Below are positions 8,643-16,909 of a DNA stretch of 64,000 bases, one piece after another. The notes beneath the pieces are model-generated. The model worked only from the letters and a program-made list of their open reading frames with translations. It was not told where the DNA came from and did not search any database. The stretch is from CAYVAP01 sp964343195 (lineage in GTDB: Bacteria > Bacteroidota > Bacteroidia > J057): contig CAYFIR010000002.1 in the NCBI GenBank assembly GCA_964343195.1, positions 62,001 to 126,000 on the forward strand. Reading direction: 5' to 3'. The position numbers were made by a program, and so were the translations under genes. Every line of letters starts with the position of its first letter. The stretch's first letter is position 1.

Positions 8643-10397
8643 CTAGTACTGCCCGATCTGAAGCACCTGGGTTTCCTTGAGCAGCGCGTCCTCGACGTTG
8701 GCTTCATTGATACGCTCGTGGTTACCTCCTCCACGGGAGGCTACCTCATCCATTTTTTCCACTTTGAAGCGGTCCTGGGCCCCGAATGAGAAAACAGATA
8801 GGTTGATGCCATCGGCAAGCATATCCTCGGCGACGGGATAGAGATCTGGCAAATCAAAGTTTCCGTCAGTAGCGAGAATCACCCGATTATTTCCTCCGAC
8901 AATGTAATTGTGCTTGGTGATTCGGTAGGCCAGTTTCACAGCCCGACGCCCTTTGGTGGTACCCGATGAAGCCAGATTTTCGATGGCTCGTTCAATCTTT
9001 ACCACATCAGTTGCGGGCACGCCATCCAGCACAACTTCTACTCCTCCCGAATAGGTTATCACAGAAATAACATCTTCAGCCCGCATATAAGGCAGCATTT
9101 TGAGAAATGCATCTTTGAGAAGCGGGAGCTTGTCATCGCGGTTCATGGACCCTGACACATCCAACACCAGGGTGAGGTTATTTACAGCATAGCCAGCAAA
9201 GTTGTATGGTGGAGCCGGATCGGCAGGGGGAAGGACATCGAAGGTATCCACAGGCGTGTCGGGCATATCGACGATTTCAGGTTCTGTGGGATCCGGAGTA
9301 TCCTCAGAGGGAAATGGATCAAAACCTGGCTCATCAGGAAAGGTCTCATCATCCGCAGGAGGATCTCCTACCGGATCGCTAATAGCCACCTCGGGTGTTT
9401 CAGGAGTAACCGGGGGAAGAATGGGGGTATCTGTATCCGACTGAGCAGTTGGCTGCGGATCGGGCTCTATCCTGGGTCGAGGAGTGGGGTTGACGGGTCT
9501 CGCGGGAGGGTTGGAGGCCACAGGCGGGGTAGTAGGAGCAGGTCTGGGGGTCATTGATCCCCAATCAGGCACATCGCCTCCTCCTATGGGGGGAGTCGAT
9601 GGTACTGGCCCATCTGCTACCGGGGGAGCAGTTGCCACCGGTGGGCTTGGAGCTGTTGTAGGGCAGCCTGTTGGTAGGTTTCTGTCGCGATCATCCTTAT
9701 AAATCTGCTTGACTTCATATGGAGAAAGGGCTTTGTCAAACATCTTCAGATCATCCATATCCCCCTGGTAGTATTCCACATTCCCCGGAATATCTCTCCC
9801 TATGTTTAGCGGTTCCCGGTTCGTGTAAATGGGGTCGCGGAGCTGGTAGCGACGGGCTTCCTGCCCATCAATGTAGGTGATCAGCTTATCCCCATTGTAA
9901 ACCAGTGCCACATGAAACCACTGGTCAGTCGGAAACCCCTGACGAATTACTCCTATGGTCTTGGTAGAAGAGGTATTTACCGATGCGGTTTGTGAAGTCA
10001 GCTGGGCACGAAAAGCTGGGGAAACACTGGTTTCAATGGGCTGTTCGCCCTTACATACCAGGGTAAGCCATTGCAAGCCCTGATGAGTCAGCCCATAGGG
10101 AATCTTGGCCCAGGCTGTGACCGTGAAGTTGCTCCCCATGTTCAGGCTGCGGTCGTGGGGAATGGTCATGTATCCCGTACTCCCATCAAACCGGACTGCT
10201 CGGCATGGGATCCCAAACCGATCCGGAATAAACTCTATACCGCCAATCATTTCGGCATTGTTGCCATTGGAGGTTTCGTCTGAGACTTCGCCCCAACCAC
10301 CTTCCCGGTCCATCTTGAGATGGAGAACAGGCGTTTGGGCCCAACCTGCAAGGACTCCCAGCAGGGAAATCAGGGTTAAAAAAAGTATCTTGTTCAT
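8643..10397 (-). CDS. Secreted LamG-VWA protein with proline-rich linker
   Basis: 584 residues. A signal peptide (1-20) precedes a LamG/concanavalin-like domain (about 22-235; 'LHLKMDREGGWGEVSDETSN', 'FDGSTGYMTIPHDRSLNMG', 'WFHVALVYNGDKLITYIDG'). A long Pro/Thr/Asp-rich linker (about 240-400) follows, then a von Willebrand A domain from about 405 with an intact MIDAS start (DVSGSMN) and TDG. It probably binds glycan or protein on the cell surface in a metal-dependent manner. There is no T9SS tail, so it may stay periplasmic or use another anchor. It is the last gene of a nine-gene minus-strand unit starting at 18355; the gap to the upstream gene is 124 bases. Confidence 0.88.
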   Translation of the reverse strand: MNKILFLTLISLLGVLAGWAQTPVLHLKMDREGGWGEVSDETSNGNNAEMIGGIEFIPDRFGIPCRAVRFDGSTGYMTIPHDRSLNMGSNFTVTAWAKIPYGLTHQGLQWLTLVCKGEQPIETSVSPAFRAQLTSQTASVNTSSTKTIGVIRQGFPTDQWFHVALVYNGDKLITYIDGQEARRYQLRDPIYTNREPLNIGRDIPGNVEYYQGDMDDLKMFDKALSPYEVKQIYKDDRDRNLPTGCPTTAPSPPVATAPPVADGPVPSTPPIGGGDVPDWGSMTPRPAPTTPPVASNPPARPVNPTPRPRIEPDPQPTAQSDTDTPILPPVTPETPEVAISDPVGDPPADDETFPDEPGFDPFPSEDTPDPTEPEIVDMPDTPVDTFDVLPPADPAPPYNFAGYAVNNLTLVLDVSGSMNRDDKLPLLKDAFLKMLPYMRAEDVISVITYSGGVEVVLDGVPATDVVKIERAIENLASSGTTKGRRAVKLAYRITKHNYIVGGNNRVILATDGNFDLPDLYPVAEDMLADGINLSVFSFGAQDRFKVEKMDEVASRGGGNHERINEANVEDALLKETQVLQIGQY

Positions 10398-10521
10398 AGA
10401 CTTGGGGTTGAGTGAACTCTATGCTGTTTCTTGCTCATGTGGCAAGTATTACTCCATGACAATTTCTCTGTGCTGGTGTCTGGTCACATGGGACAGGACA
10501 CTGAAAATCGGGACTTCCACT

Positions 10522-11079
10522 TCAGAGGGCTTCCTCAGTTGAGCTCATGGATTCGGCCTTCGGCAACTTTTTCCTCCGCCTCCGAAACCAGACCATTCCG
10601 ACTCCACCGGACGCCAGTAACACTAACACCAGATAGACATGATACCCCCGGTCCACCACTCTTTTCGCAATGTAGCCATACCGTCCCTCAGCCAGATAAT
10701 GTTGTAGCTTGGCAAGATCGGATGGTTTTGTCAGGGCCAAAAAGTATTGATAATCAGCCAATACTGACACCAGATGCTGCACTACGGGATCTTCAGCATC
10801 AAATTCATCCTGTCGGCTTCGGTATTGTAGCTCATCCGCCAGCAGCATCAGACAGACTTCGCCCTTTATCTGTCGATCAAAGGCAGAGTCCTGCAGGAGG
10901 ACTTTTGCGGCTCCGGCCACTTCTACCAGCTGATACAGGGTGTGAGGCCTGAGGGCAAGCGAATCCAGGTCATCGAGACCCGCTTCCAGGATGATACCAG
11001 GATTCCAGGAGGTTGACTCCTGGGAAAAAGCGGGCACAAGACCTGTACAAACCAGCATAAAAATCAGAAGGTATCGCAT
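10522..11079 (-). CDS. Envelope protein: signal peptide plus C-terminal membrane segment
   Basis: 185 residues if begun at the ATG at 11077-11079, which gives a compact signal peptide; an ATG at 11098-11100 would add seven polar residues. The signal peptide ends near PAFSQ. A helical periplasmic part follows (many Leu/Ala, 'GEVCLMLLADELQYRSRQDE'). Near the C terminus is one transmembrane helix ('VYLVLVLLASGGVGMVWF') followed by RRRRKK, so the bulk is outside the cytoplasmic membrane and the tail inside. No known family recognised. It lies between the unknown secreted gene at 11148 and the LamG-VWA gene, in the same apparent operon. Confidence 0.75.
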   Translation of the reverse strand: MRYLLIFMLVCTGLVPAFSQESTSWNPGIILEAGLDDLDSLALRPHTLYQLVEVAGAAKVLLQDSAFDRQIKGEVCLMLLADELQYRSRQDEFDAEDPVVQHLVSVLADYQYFLALTKPSDLAKLQHYLAEGRYGYIAKRVVDRGYHVYLVLVLLASGGVGMVWFRRRRKKLPKAESMSSTEEAL

Positions 11080-11147
11080 CGTGAGGGAGGTATTAGTCAT
11101 TCAGCCATTTACCCATTCAGTAAACCAGAATTCGCTCTATCCGCCAT

Positions 11148-12053
11148 TCATTTCATCCAGATTTCAAGATAGTCCTCAATGGGTGGATTGGCGCCATAAT
11201 TGGGCTGCATATCCTCCACCATGACTTCTGATCGAGGAATCCCAAACAGGTAAGCCACGACATCCGCCATAGCTTCGGCCCGCTCGGCGTGAGCACTTTC
11301 AAAGTACCGGATGGTCACAGGTTTACTCAGTCGTGCCAGGGCATTGGCAGGTGGAATATTATGGTCGTAGGTATCCTGATCGCAAAATGGATAATCGCCC
11401 ATGAGAATCATCGTCAGGGCATCCATCTGTATTTGAAGTTCGGAACGGTTGCTACACTGCACCATGTGAATCCTGGCGAGGTCTCCATCCTGAATCGCAA
11501 ATCCAGGTTGTGGCCCCATGGACTCCAGGCTTAGGCGCCTTCCCAGGATCGTCTGATTGGCAGGATTGACCTCTTCAAACCGATAGCCATACCCCTTCAG
11601 ATCACCTAGTTCCATAGGTCCTGTAAGGGTACCGATAGGTGCCAGCGCACCTCGCCCGAAGCTGGATGTTCCGGTAAATGTCCCGTCAGCAAAGAAGGGC
11701 ACGGTGATTTCAGCCTGTGTCAGAAAAAGGCCATCTCCCAGATAAAGGGTGTCCACCAACACATGCGAAACACAGCGCGCTGGTCCCGAATTCTGCGGGA
11801 TGGTATCAGTAAGCACCCTAATGACTCCACGGGGAGCCAGCGTCGCCATATCCGGAGGCGTCAGACGAATTTCATCGTCAGGTACCATCGGGATGTCCAA
11901 TACTCCTCCAGGAACAGGAAGCCGGATTTCGTTGTTTCTGGTCAGGGTCAGGTCGCCAGTCAGAAAGAGGCCACCCGACTGAGCAAATAATGCGGGAGAA
12001 ACTCCCAGGGCAATCCAGGCCAGCAGTAGTCTTAAATTTTTTATTGGGGTCAT
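11148..12053 (-). CDS. Secreted protein of unknown function
   Basis: 301 residues with a signal peptide (about 1-25, ending LFAQ). The N-terminal half is beta-rich ('LFLTGDLTLTRNNEIRLPV', 'GTFTGTSSFGRGALAPIGT'). The C-terminal ~60 residues ('VTIRYFESAHAERAEAMADV' to 'DYLEIWMK') look like a small alpha/beta module that I associate with Bacteroidota secreted proteins, with a YFES opening and an EIW(M/L)K ending, comparable to the periplasmic OmpA-like fold in layout only. It starts 8 bases after the stop of the phosphodiester-glycosidase gene at 12062, so co-expression is near certain. Confidence 0.75.
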   Translation of the reverse strand: MTPIKNLRLLLAWIALGVSPALFAQSGGLFLTGDLTLTRNNEIRLPVPGGVLDIPMVPDDEIRLTPPDMATLAPRGVIRVLTDTIPQNSGPARCVSHVLVDTLYLGDGLFLTQAEITVPFFADGTFTGTSSFGRGALAPIGTLTGPMELGDLKGYGYRFEEVNPANQTILGRRLSLESMGPQPGFAIQDGDLARIHMVQCSNRSELQIQMDALTMILMGDYPFCDQDTYDHNIPPANALARLSKPVTIRYFESAHAERAEAMADVVAYLFGIPRSEVMVEDMQPNYGANPPIEDYLEIWMK

Positions 12054-12061
12054 GGCACAGG

Positions 12062-13201
12062 TTATTCAACAATATACAAAATGGGTCCCAGGTGTTGGCT
12101 GTCGTAGAGGTCGTGGGTTCGGTGAAGGGGGGGATAATAAAAACGACTTACCACCCCATCCAGATAGAGGGCATCGACACAGCCCAGCTCTATAAGGAAT
12201 TCAGAGAACTCATAGAAGTTGACGCGCTGCTCGGAAATAGCAAGGATTACCTTTCCATCACTGGTGATGCCTACTGCGTTACGGAAATTCAGATTGGAAG
12301 AGCCCTGGGTAAACTTGGGGTTGATCCGCTCATTGAGCAGCATGAGAGGTCCAGACTGGGTTGCCAGCCTCAACTGTTGCGATGGAATGGCTCGTTCCTG
12401 ATAGGTTGTTGTAGTCAAAATGAAAGGAGTTCCATTTTGATAGACCCCAAAAACGCCGTTGGGCTGCATGTAAAAATTGCCGCGCCCTTCCCTGATATTT
12501 AGCGGGGATCGAAGCTGTCCATTGGCGACCAACAGGCCTACCGGGGCTTTGGTAGACTCGTACATACCGGCATTCATGGCCAGCAGGAGGGTGTTCCCCT
12601 GCTCCTGAAGGGCAAGCCTCAGTTCCTCAAACCCATAGCCCGTAGAACGCCCTCTCGGGGTGATCCTCAGGTCCGCTTCGGCTGGATCAAATTCACTGTA
12701 GGCATAGGTTTTTCCCTGAAAAATCTCACGACTTCCAGCCAGCACCCTCGACGGGGCGACAGGCAGGTCATCGGGGGGCGCTGGCGGCGTATAAATAGAC
12801 TCATCAATTGCCGCCTGAAGCAGTTGAATGCGGGATAAAATGCCCTGATTTTCCAGCTCCAGGGAGTCGAGCTTATACTCACGAAGGTCTTTCACAGTTC
12901 CCCAGGAAGAAGTTCCATTAACGCATTGGCCACGCTCGTCGTGGTACTTGGGTTCATCCGGGTCCAGGTGCGGCAATGGGCTCAATACCGCTTCAGGAAT
13001 GGTGATGGATAATTGGCGGGCACGCCCTACCCGATAGGACAGCTCTTTCAAAAGGTCTTCATGGACACGCAAGGCCATGTCCTTCTCCTCTCCCAATTGC
13101 AGGGCAGCAGACTTTAGCTCCGCACATGTTTGAGCCTTCGCCCATGAGCCAGACAGTAGCAGGAACAGTAAAACCAGGATGGAGAATTGGGCTCTATGCA
13201 T
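12062..13201 (-). CDS. Secreted phosphodiester glycosidase family (NAGPA/DUF2233), paralogue 1
   Basis: 379 residues from the ATG at 13199-13201 (15 bases after the upstream stop); the frame is open to 13243 but the shorter start gives a proper signal peptide ending KAQ. A helical/coiled region (about 25-130) precedes the NAGPA-type domain. Family signatures are: LLLAMNAGMYE, PVGLLVANG, NFYMQPNGVFG, LATQSGPLML, FRNAVGITSDGK and the late CVDALYLDGVVS. Characterised members remove N-acetylglucosamine from phosphodiesters (human NAGPA) or act on related phosphodiester-linked sugars; the substrate here is not known. It is one of five consecutive related genes. Location is periplasmic or extracellular. 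Confidence 0.88.
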   Translation of the reverse strand: MHRAQFSILVLLFLLLSGSWAKAQTCAELKSAALQLGEEKDMALRVHEDLLKELSYRVGRARQLSITIPEAVLSPLPHLDPDEPKYHDERGQCVNGTSSWGTVKDLREYKLDSLELENQGILSRIQLLQAAIDESIYTPPAPPDDLPVAPSRVLAGSREIFQGKTYAYSEFDPAEADLRITPRGRSTGYGFEELRLALQEQGNTLLLAMNAGMYESTKAPVGLLVANGQLRSPLNIREGRGNFYMQPNGVFGVYQNGTPFILTTTTYQERAIPSQQLRLATQSGPLMLLNERINPKFTQGSSNLNFRNAVGITSDGKVILAISEQRVNFYEFSEFLIELGCVDALYLDGVVSRFYYPPLHRTHDLYDSQHLGPILYIVE

Positions 13202-13215
13202 AAACCGAAATGGAG

Positions 13216-14214
13216 TTATGGGGTAAGGGGCAGATCTTTCCAAATGGCAATAATGGGTCCCAGATGGTTGCCTGCTTCAAGATTTTGAAGGCCAAGTTCG
13301 GGGGCGTACATCTGAGAAATCGCTCCATCCAGATAGAGGGCATCTACACACCCCTGATCAAGCAGAAAGGAGGACAATTCAAAAAAGGTAACCGGACGAG
13401 CTGAGATGGCAAATACCACCTCATTATCAGGAGTTACCCCGACCGCATTGCGAATGTGCCGATTGGGAGAGCCATCATTGAACAGGGGGTTCATTTCCCC
13501 GTCCACCAGCATCATCGGTCCGGACTGGGTAGCATATGCAACAGCCACAGAATCGGCCAGCAATTGATACGCCTCGGTGGTGACGACATATGCATGATGG
13601 CTGCTATCCAGGACGAAAACCCCATTGGGTTGCATGTAAAAATTGCCATAGCCAGCCGAGAGGGTGTCCAGCGGACGAAATACTTTCCCCTGTGTAATGA
13701 ACAGGCCTTTGGCACTGCGATCACGCTCATACATACCCGCATTCATGGCAAAAAGCAGTTGCTTGTCACGCTCACTGGCGAGTTTTGATATACTGGAAAA
13801 AGTATGCAGCTTTCTACGGCCAGCAGGATTAAACAGCTGCATCTCAATCTTCTCTGGATCAACCGCGCAAGAATAGAAGTGATACTGCCGGAAAGAATCA
13901 ACAAACAGGTCCATGCCCAACCGGCGGCGTGCCCTTATCGCCAGGGCTTCATTCACCTGCTTGAGGGAATCGTAGCGCGCCAGCAAAATTTCATACTCCG
14001 TCTCACGCTCCGAAAGCAGTGTGTCGCAGGGAACAGGAGGAACAGGACTAATCAGGGGAGAGGTCAACTCGATGGTATCGGGTGCCGCTTCCGTACTGTC
14101 AGCCACTACCTGAGCTGCGCTGTCTACCTGCATGATCCCTTCCTCCTGGGCAAGGACCTGACTTACCAATGAGCTCAAAAGCATCAGAAAGATGGGGAAC
14201 AGCAGCTTCTTCAT
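13216..14214 (-). CDS. Secreted phosphodiester glycosidase family (NAGPA/DUF2233), paralogue 2
   Basis: 332 residues with a signal peptide (1-22, VLAQ) and a short linker containing a coil (about 60-100). The NAGPA-type domain follows with the same markers as its neighbours: LFAMNAGMYERDRSA, GLFITQG, NFYMQPNGVF, YATQSGPMMLVDG, IRNAVGV, FAIS, CVDALYLDGAIS. It is closest by eye to the third paralogue (shared 'PLFNDGSPNRHIRNAVG' versus 'PLFSDPSPNRHIRNGVG'), which suggests a recent duplication. The gap to the downstream paralogue is 14 bases. It probably works on the same kind of phosphodiester-linked glycan from a soluble periplasmic position. Confidence 0.88.
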   Translation of the reverse strand: MKKLLFPIFLMLLSSLVSQVLAQEEGIMQVDSAAQVVADSTEAAPDTIELTSPLISPVPPVPCDTLLSERETEYEILLARYDSLKQVNEALAIRARRRLGMDLFVDSFRQYHFYSCAVDPEKIEMQLFNPAGRRKLHTFSSISKLASERDKQLLFAMNAGMYERDRSAKGLFITQGKVFRPLDTLSAGYGNFYMQPNGVFVLDSSHHAYVVTTEAYQLLADSVAVAYATQSGPMMLVDGEMNPLFNDGSPNRHIRNAVGVTPDNEVVFAISARPVTFFELSSFLLDQGCVDALYLDGAISQMYAPELGLQNLEAGNHLGPIIAIWKDLPLTP

Positions 14215-14269
14215 CGGGTAACGGGTTGGGTAATGGTGAGGAAATGCAAGAAGTTAAGGGAAAATTCAT

Positions 14270-15115
14270 TCAGGGGCCCATCGTGGAATCTGCCTCCTGA
14301 AAAATCGCAATCAAAGGCCCCAGGTCTGCTCCATCTGACAGAGCGCCGATCCCCAACTCAGGGACATACATCCTGCTAACAAAGCCATCAAGATACAGGG
14401 CCTGATTGCAGCCTTTCATCCGAAAAAGAGACGCCAGGTTATAAAATGTGACCGGCTGCTCTGAAATGGCAAACACTACCTTTCCCTCAGGAGTCAGCCC
14501 TACCCCATTGCGGATGTGGCGATTGGGAGAAGGATCACTAAACAGTGGATTGGGCTCTCCCTCTACCAGCAGCATGGGACCGGACTGGGTAGCATAGCGA
14601 ATTACCTCCTCGTCCACCGAATCGGCAAACTCCTGTGGCGTCAACAGCAGGGCTTTCCCAGCTGTGTCTATGGCAAACACCCCGTTGGGCTGAAGGTAAA
14701 AGTTCCCATAGCCATTGGTCTGGGTATCAATTGGGTGTATAGTTTGACCTTCCAGAATCAGTAATCCCTGGGCACTGCGATCCCGCTGGTACATTCCTCC
14801 ATTCATGAGCAGTTGTACCGACAGCCCCAGGCTATCGGCTATTGCAGAGATGGTCTCAAACGTGTGAATACCCTTGTCAGCAGAATTGAACATCCTCAGA
14901 TCTGTGACTTCAGGATCAAAGGTAACAGTGTAGAACACCTGCGTTCGATAGGTATCTACCCGTGCGATTGCCTTCAGTTCTCTTTCAACCGGCTGCTCAA
15001 CGATTGGAGCCGTCGGGACAGATGGTTCTTCACCTGGTTGTGAATCTGACTCGCATCCAGCTAAGGCAAGCAGCAGGGCAAACAGGAAGCAATATGAAAT
15101 TTCGGTCTTTCCCAA
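14270..15115 (-). CDS. Phosphodiester glycosidase family lipoprotein, paralogue 3
   Basis: 281 residues. The N terminus is a lipoprotein signal with the lipobox LAGC (Cys21), unlike the two soluble paralogues, so this copy should be membrane-tethered. The NAGPA-type domain has VQLLMNGGMYQRDRSAQ, NFYLQPNGVFA, YATQSGPMLLVEG, RNGVGLTPEGK, FAISEQPVTFYNLASLF and NQALYLDGFVS. The frame has an in-frame TAA shortly upstream and no ATG, so the start is the TTG at 15113-15115. It lies 55 bases upstream of paralogue 2 and 39 bases downstream of the divergent copy at 15155. Confidence 0.87.
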   Translation of the reverse strand: MGKTEISYCFLFALLLALAGCESDSQPGEEPSVPTAPIVEQPVERELKAIARVDTYRTQVFYTVTFDPEVTDLRMFNSADKGIHTFETISAIADSLGLSVQLLMNGGMYQRDRSAQGLLILEGQTIHPIDTQTNGYGNFYLQPNGVFAIDTAGKALLLTPQEFADSVDEEVIRYATQSGPMLLVEGEPNPLFSDPSPNRHIRNGVGLTPEGKVVFAISEQPVTFYNLASLFRMKGCNQALYLDGFVSRMYVPELGIGALSDGADLGPLIAIFQEADSTMGP

Positions 15116-15154
15116 AAGGCTTTATTTATCTGATTTTCAATAGCATATCTATCT

Positions 15155-15997
15155 TTACCGAAAGTAAATCAATAGCTGGGTCGCATACTCCCTGTCTATG
15201 GGAGCCTGATAAAATGGCCTGCCCCGATCGTCAAAAGCAACCATGATGTTTCGGGAGCCAGTATCCTGATTCAGCAGGTAGCGCACCTCCCAGCCTTGTG
15301 CCCGCAAGAGCTCCAGGGCTTTCTCGGCAGACTCATTGAGATGCCTGGCTCTGGCAAGATCCATTACCAGATGGTGCTCCCGGCCCGAGCGATCACGGCA
15401 GATTGCCAAAAAACGCCGCGAAGCACGCTTCCCTTCTTTGGATTCGCCCATCAGGCGGCCGGAGGAATGGCTGTACATGAGCTGGGTCTGGAAGCAGGAA
15501 TAGTTACGCCGCTGGGCCTCTTGCAGAAACGCTGTCCGCCCCCGCCCGGAATGCAGGTCAAAACGAAACCCTCCTCCCGCACTTAAATCTGCCACTTCCC
15601 TGATTCCATTTCGATCAAGGATCACCAGGCCATCCATATCGGGATCAAGGTTTCTGTTGATTGGTCTACCATTCTCCAGACTTAGCCCAAGGGGTGGCTG
15701 GTCAGTAGCCCAGTCCTGGGTAAAGCCTACCGCCAGGTAGCACATCACGTTATTCCTGCTCCTTCGCTCCCATTCCTCAAATCGCTCTCCACCATTCCGG
15801 CTGAAATACACCGTATGGACACCGTGTTCCGGACTGATTTCAAAACATTTGAACACAAATCCCTTATCTCTGAGCAAATAGGATTTCATGCTCCCATGGT
15901 GGTAGCTTTCCAGTTGATCCTGTGCCATCATGCCTGATACGGTAGTCCAGAGCAGCCAACACATAGTCAACACCAACTTGTTTCTCAGAAAACCCAT
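15155..15997 (-). CDS. Secreted protein, divergent phosphodiester-glycosidase-like, paralogue 4
   Basis: 280 residues from the ATG at 15995-15997, which gives a good signal peptide (ending MMAQ) and lies 8 bases after the upstream stop; the frame is open to 16135 but that extension is not signal-like. It is clearly paralogous to the gene at 16005. Element by element it follows the NAGPA-type pattern: 'VMCYLAVGF' for the 'AMNAGMY' strand, 'PLGLSLENGRPINRN' for 'PVGLxVxNG', 'FQTQLMYSH' for 'ATQSGPMML', 'RRFLAICRDRSGREHHLV' for 'RNAVGVTPDGKVVFAI', and 'RYLLNQDTGSRNIM' for 'ALYLDGxVS'. The match is my reading by eye and needs a profile search. Function unproven. Confidence 0.72.
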   Translation of the reverse strand: MGFLRNKLVLTMCWLLWTTVSGMMAQDQLESYHHGSMKSYLLRDKGFVFKCFEISPEHGVHTVYFSRNGGERFEEWERRSRNNVMCYLAVGFTQDWATDQPPLGLSLENGRPINRNLDPDMDGLVILDRNGIREVADLSAGGGFRFDLHSGRGRTAFLQEAQRRNYSCFQTQLMYSHSSGRLMGESKEGKRASRRFLAICRDRSGREHHLVMDLARARHLNESAEKALELLRAQGWEVRYLLNQDTGSRNIMVAFDDRGRPFYQAPIDREYATQLLIYFR

Positions 15998-16004
15998 CGA
16001 GTTG

Positions 16005-16871
16005 TTAATCAACGTAGTACACAAGGAGGTTGGTAGCTTCATTAGCAGCTTTGGGGCCACGTGATAGTTCGTTCCCATCTTCGTTGTAAGCTCGCATGAT
16101 GTTTTTGCCTCCAGTATCGAGGTTAAAAAGCCCAAATATCTGGTAGCCCATTTGATCCTTCAGGTAGCGAACCACTTTATCCGAAGCCCGGTTGAGGTAG
16201 TCACTTTCGGGATGATCGATAACGATGTGATGTACCACGCCATCTTTCATGCAAATGGCCAGGAACCGGCGCTCGGCCTCATCTCCATATGTCAAATTGT
16301 GCTGGGGAAATCCGTACCCATGGCTCTTGGTGTACATGAGTTGGGTCTGAAAAACAGTTGCGCCCTGCTGGCTCGCCCAGCGTAGAAACATGAGGCGATC
16401 TTCTGTATCTCTGAGGTCATATTCGGCATCGCCGCCCTGGCTCACGTGGACGCTTTCTTCGTCAATGTTGACGACTGCTATCCCGCCTTCCTGAGCCCCT
16501 CCGTTGTACACAATGATGAGCCCATCCATTCGCTGGTCGAGGTTGCGGTTGACGATGCGGCCATTGTCGACACAGATTCCCAAGGGAGGACTATCAGTAT
16601 CCCAACTTTCGGAAAAAGCTCCAGAGCAGTAAAACAGGATCTGTTTCCCGTTCTGCCATTCCTCAAACTGGTGATTGGCGTCCTTAGCGAAGTACTTGGC
16701 TTTGACCACCCTGCCTCTGGTTCTCGCCCGACTAAAGTCGTACAGCACCATGTCAGTGTTTTCAAATTCTACCTCGGAGCGAACATATGCCCCGCGCAAA
16801 AAAGACTGCCCCCAGGCAGTAGTTCCTGTGGCTATCATACAGAGCCAGATTAGGGTATATTTGAGTTTCAT
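16005..16871 (-). CDS. Secreted protein, divergent phosphodiester-glycosidase-like, paralogue 5
   Basis: 288 residues with a signal peptide (1-21, AWGQ). Same architecture as paralogue 4: 'QILFYCSGAF', 'PPLGICVDNGRIVNRNLD', 'MDGLIIVYNGG', 'FQTQLMYTKSHG', 'RRFLAICMKDG', and 'LFNLDTGGKNIM', which sits where the NAGPA family has its LDGGGS(T)-type active-site loop. The sequence is otherwise unlike the three clear family members, so substrate or activity may differ. It is the most upstream of the five related genes, 38 bases downstream of the DUF5723-like gene. Confidence 0.72.
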   Translation of the reverse strand: MKLKYTLIWLCMIATGTTAWGQSFLRGAYVRSEVEFENTDMVLYDFSRARTRGRVVKAKYFAKDANHQFEEWQNGKQILFYCSGAFSESWDTDSPPLGICVDNGRIVNRNLDQRMDGLIIVYNGGAQEGGIAVVNIDEESVHVSQGGDAEYDLRDTEDRLMFLRWASQQGATVFQTQLMYTKSHGYGFPQHNLTYGDEAERRFLAICMKDGVVHHIVIDHPESDYLNRASDKVVRYLKDQMGYQIFGLFNLDTGGKNIMRAYNEDGNELSRGPKAANEATNLLVYYVD

Positions 16872-16909
16872 AGGCTAGAGCTTAAGTCATTATTTTTGAT
16901 TCTTCGTGA

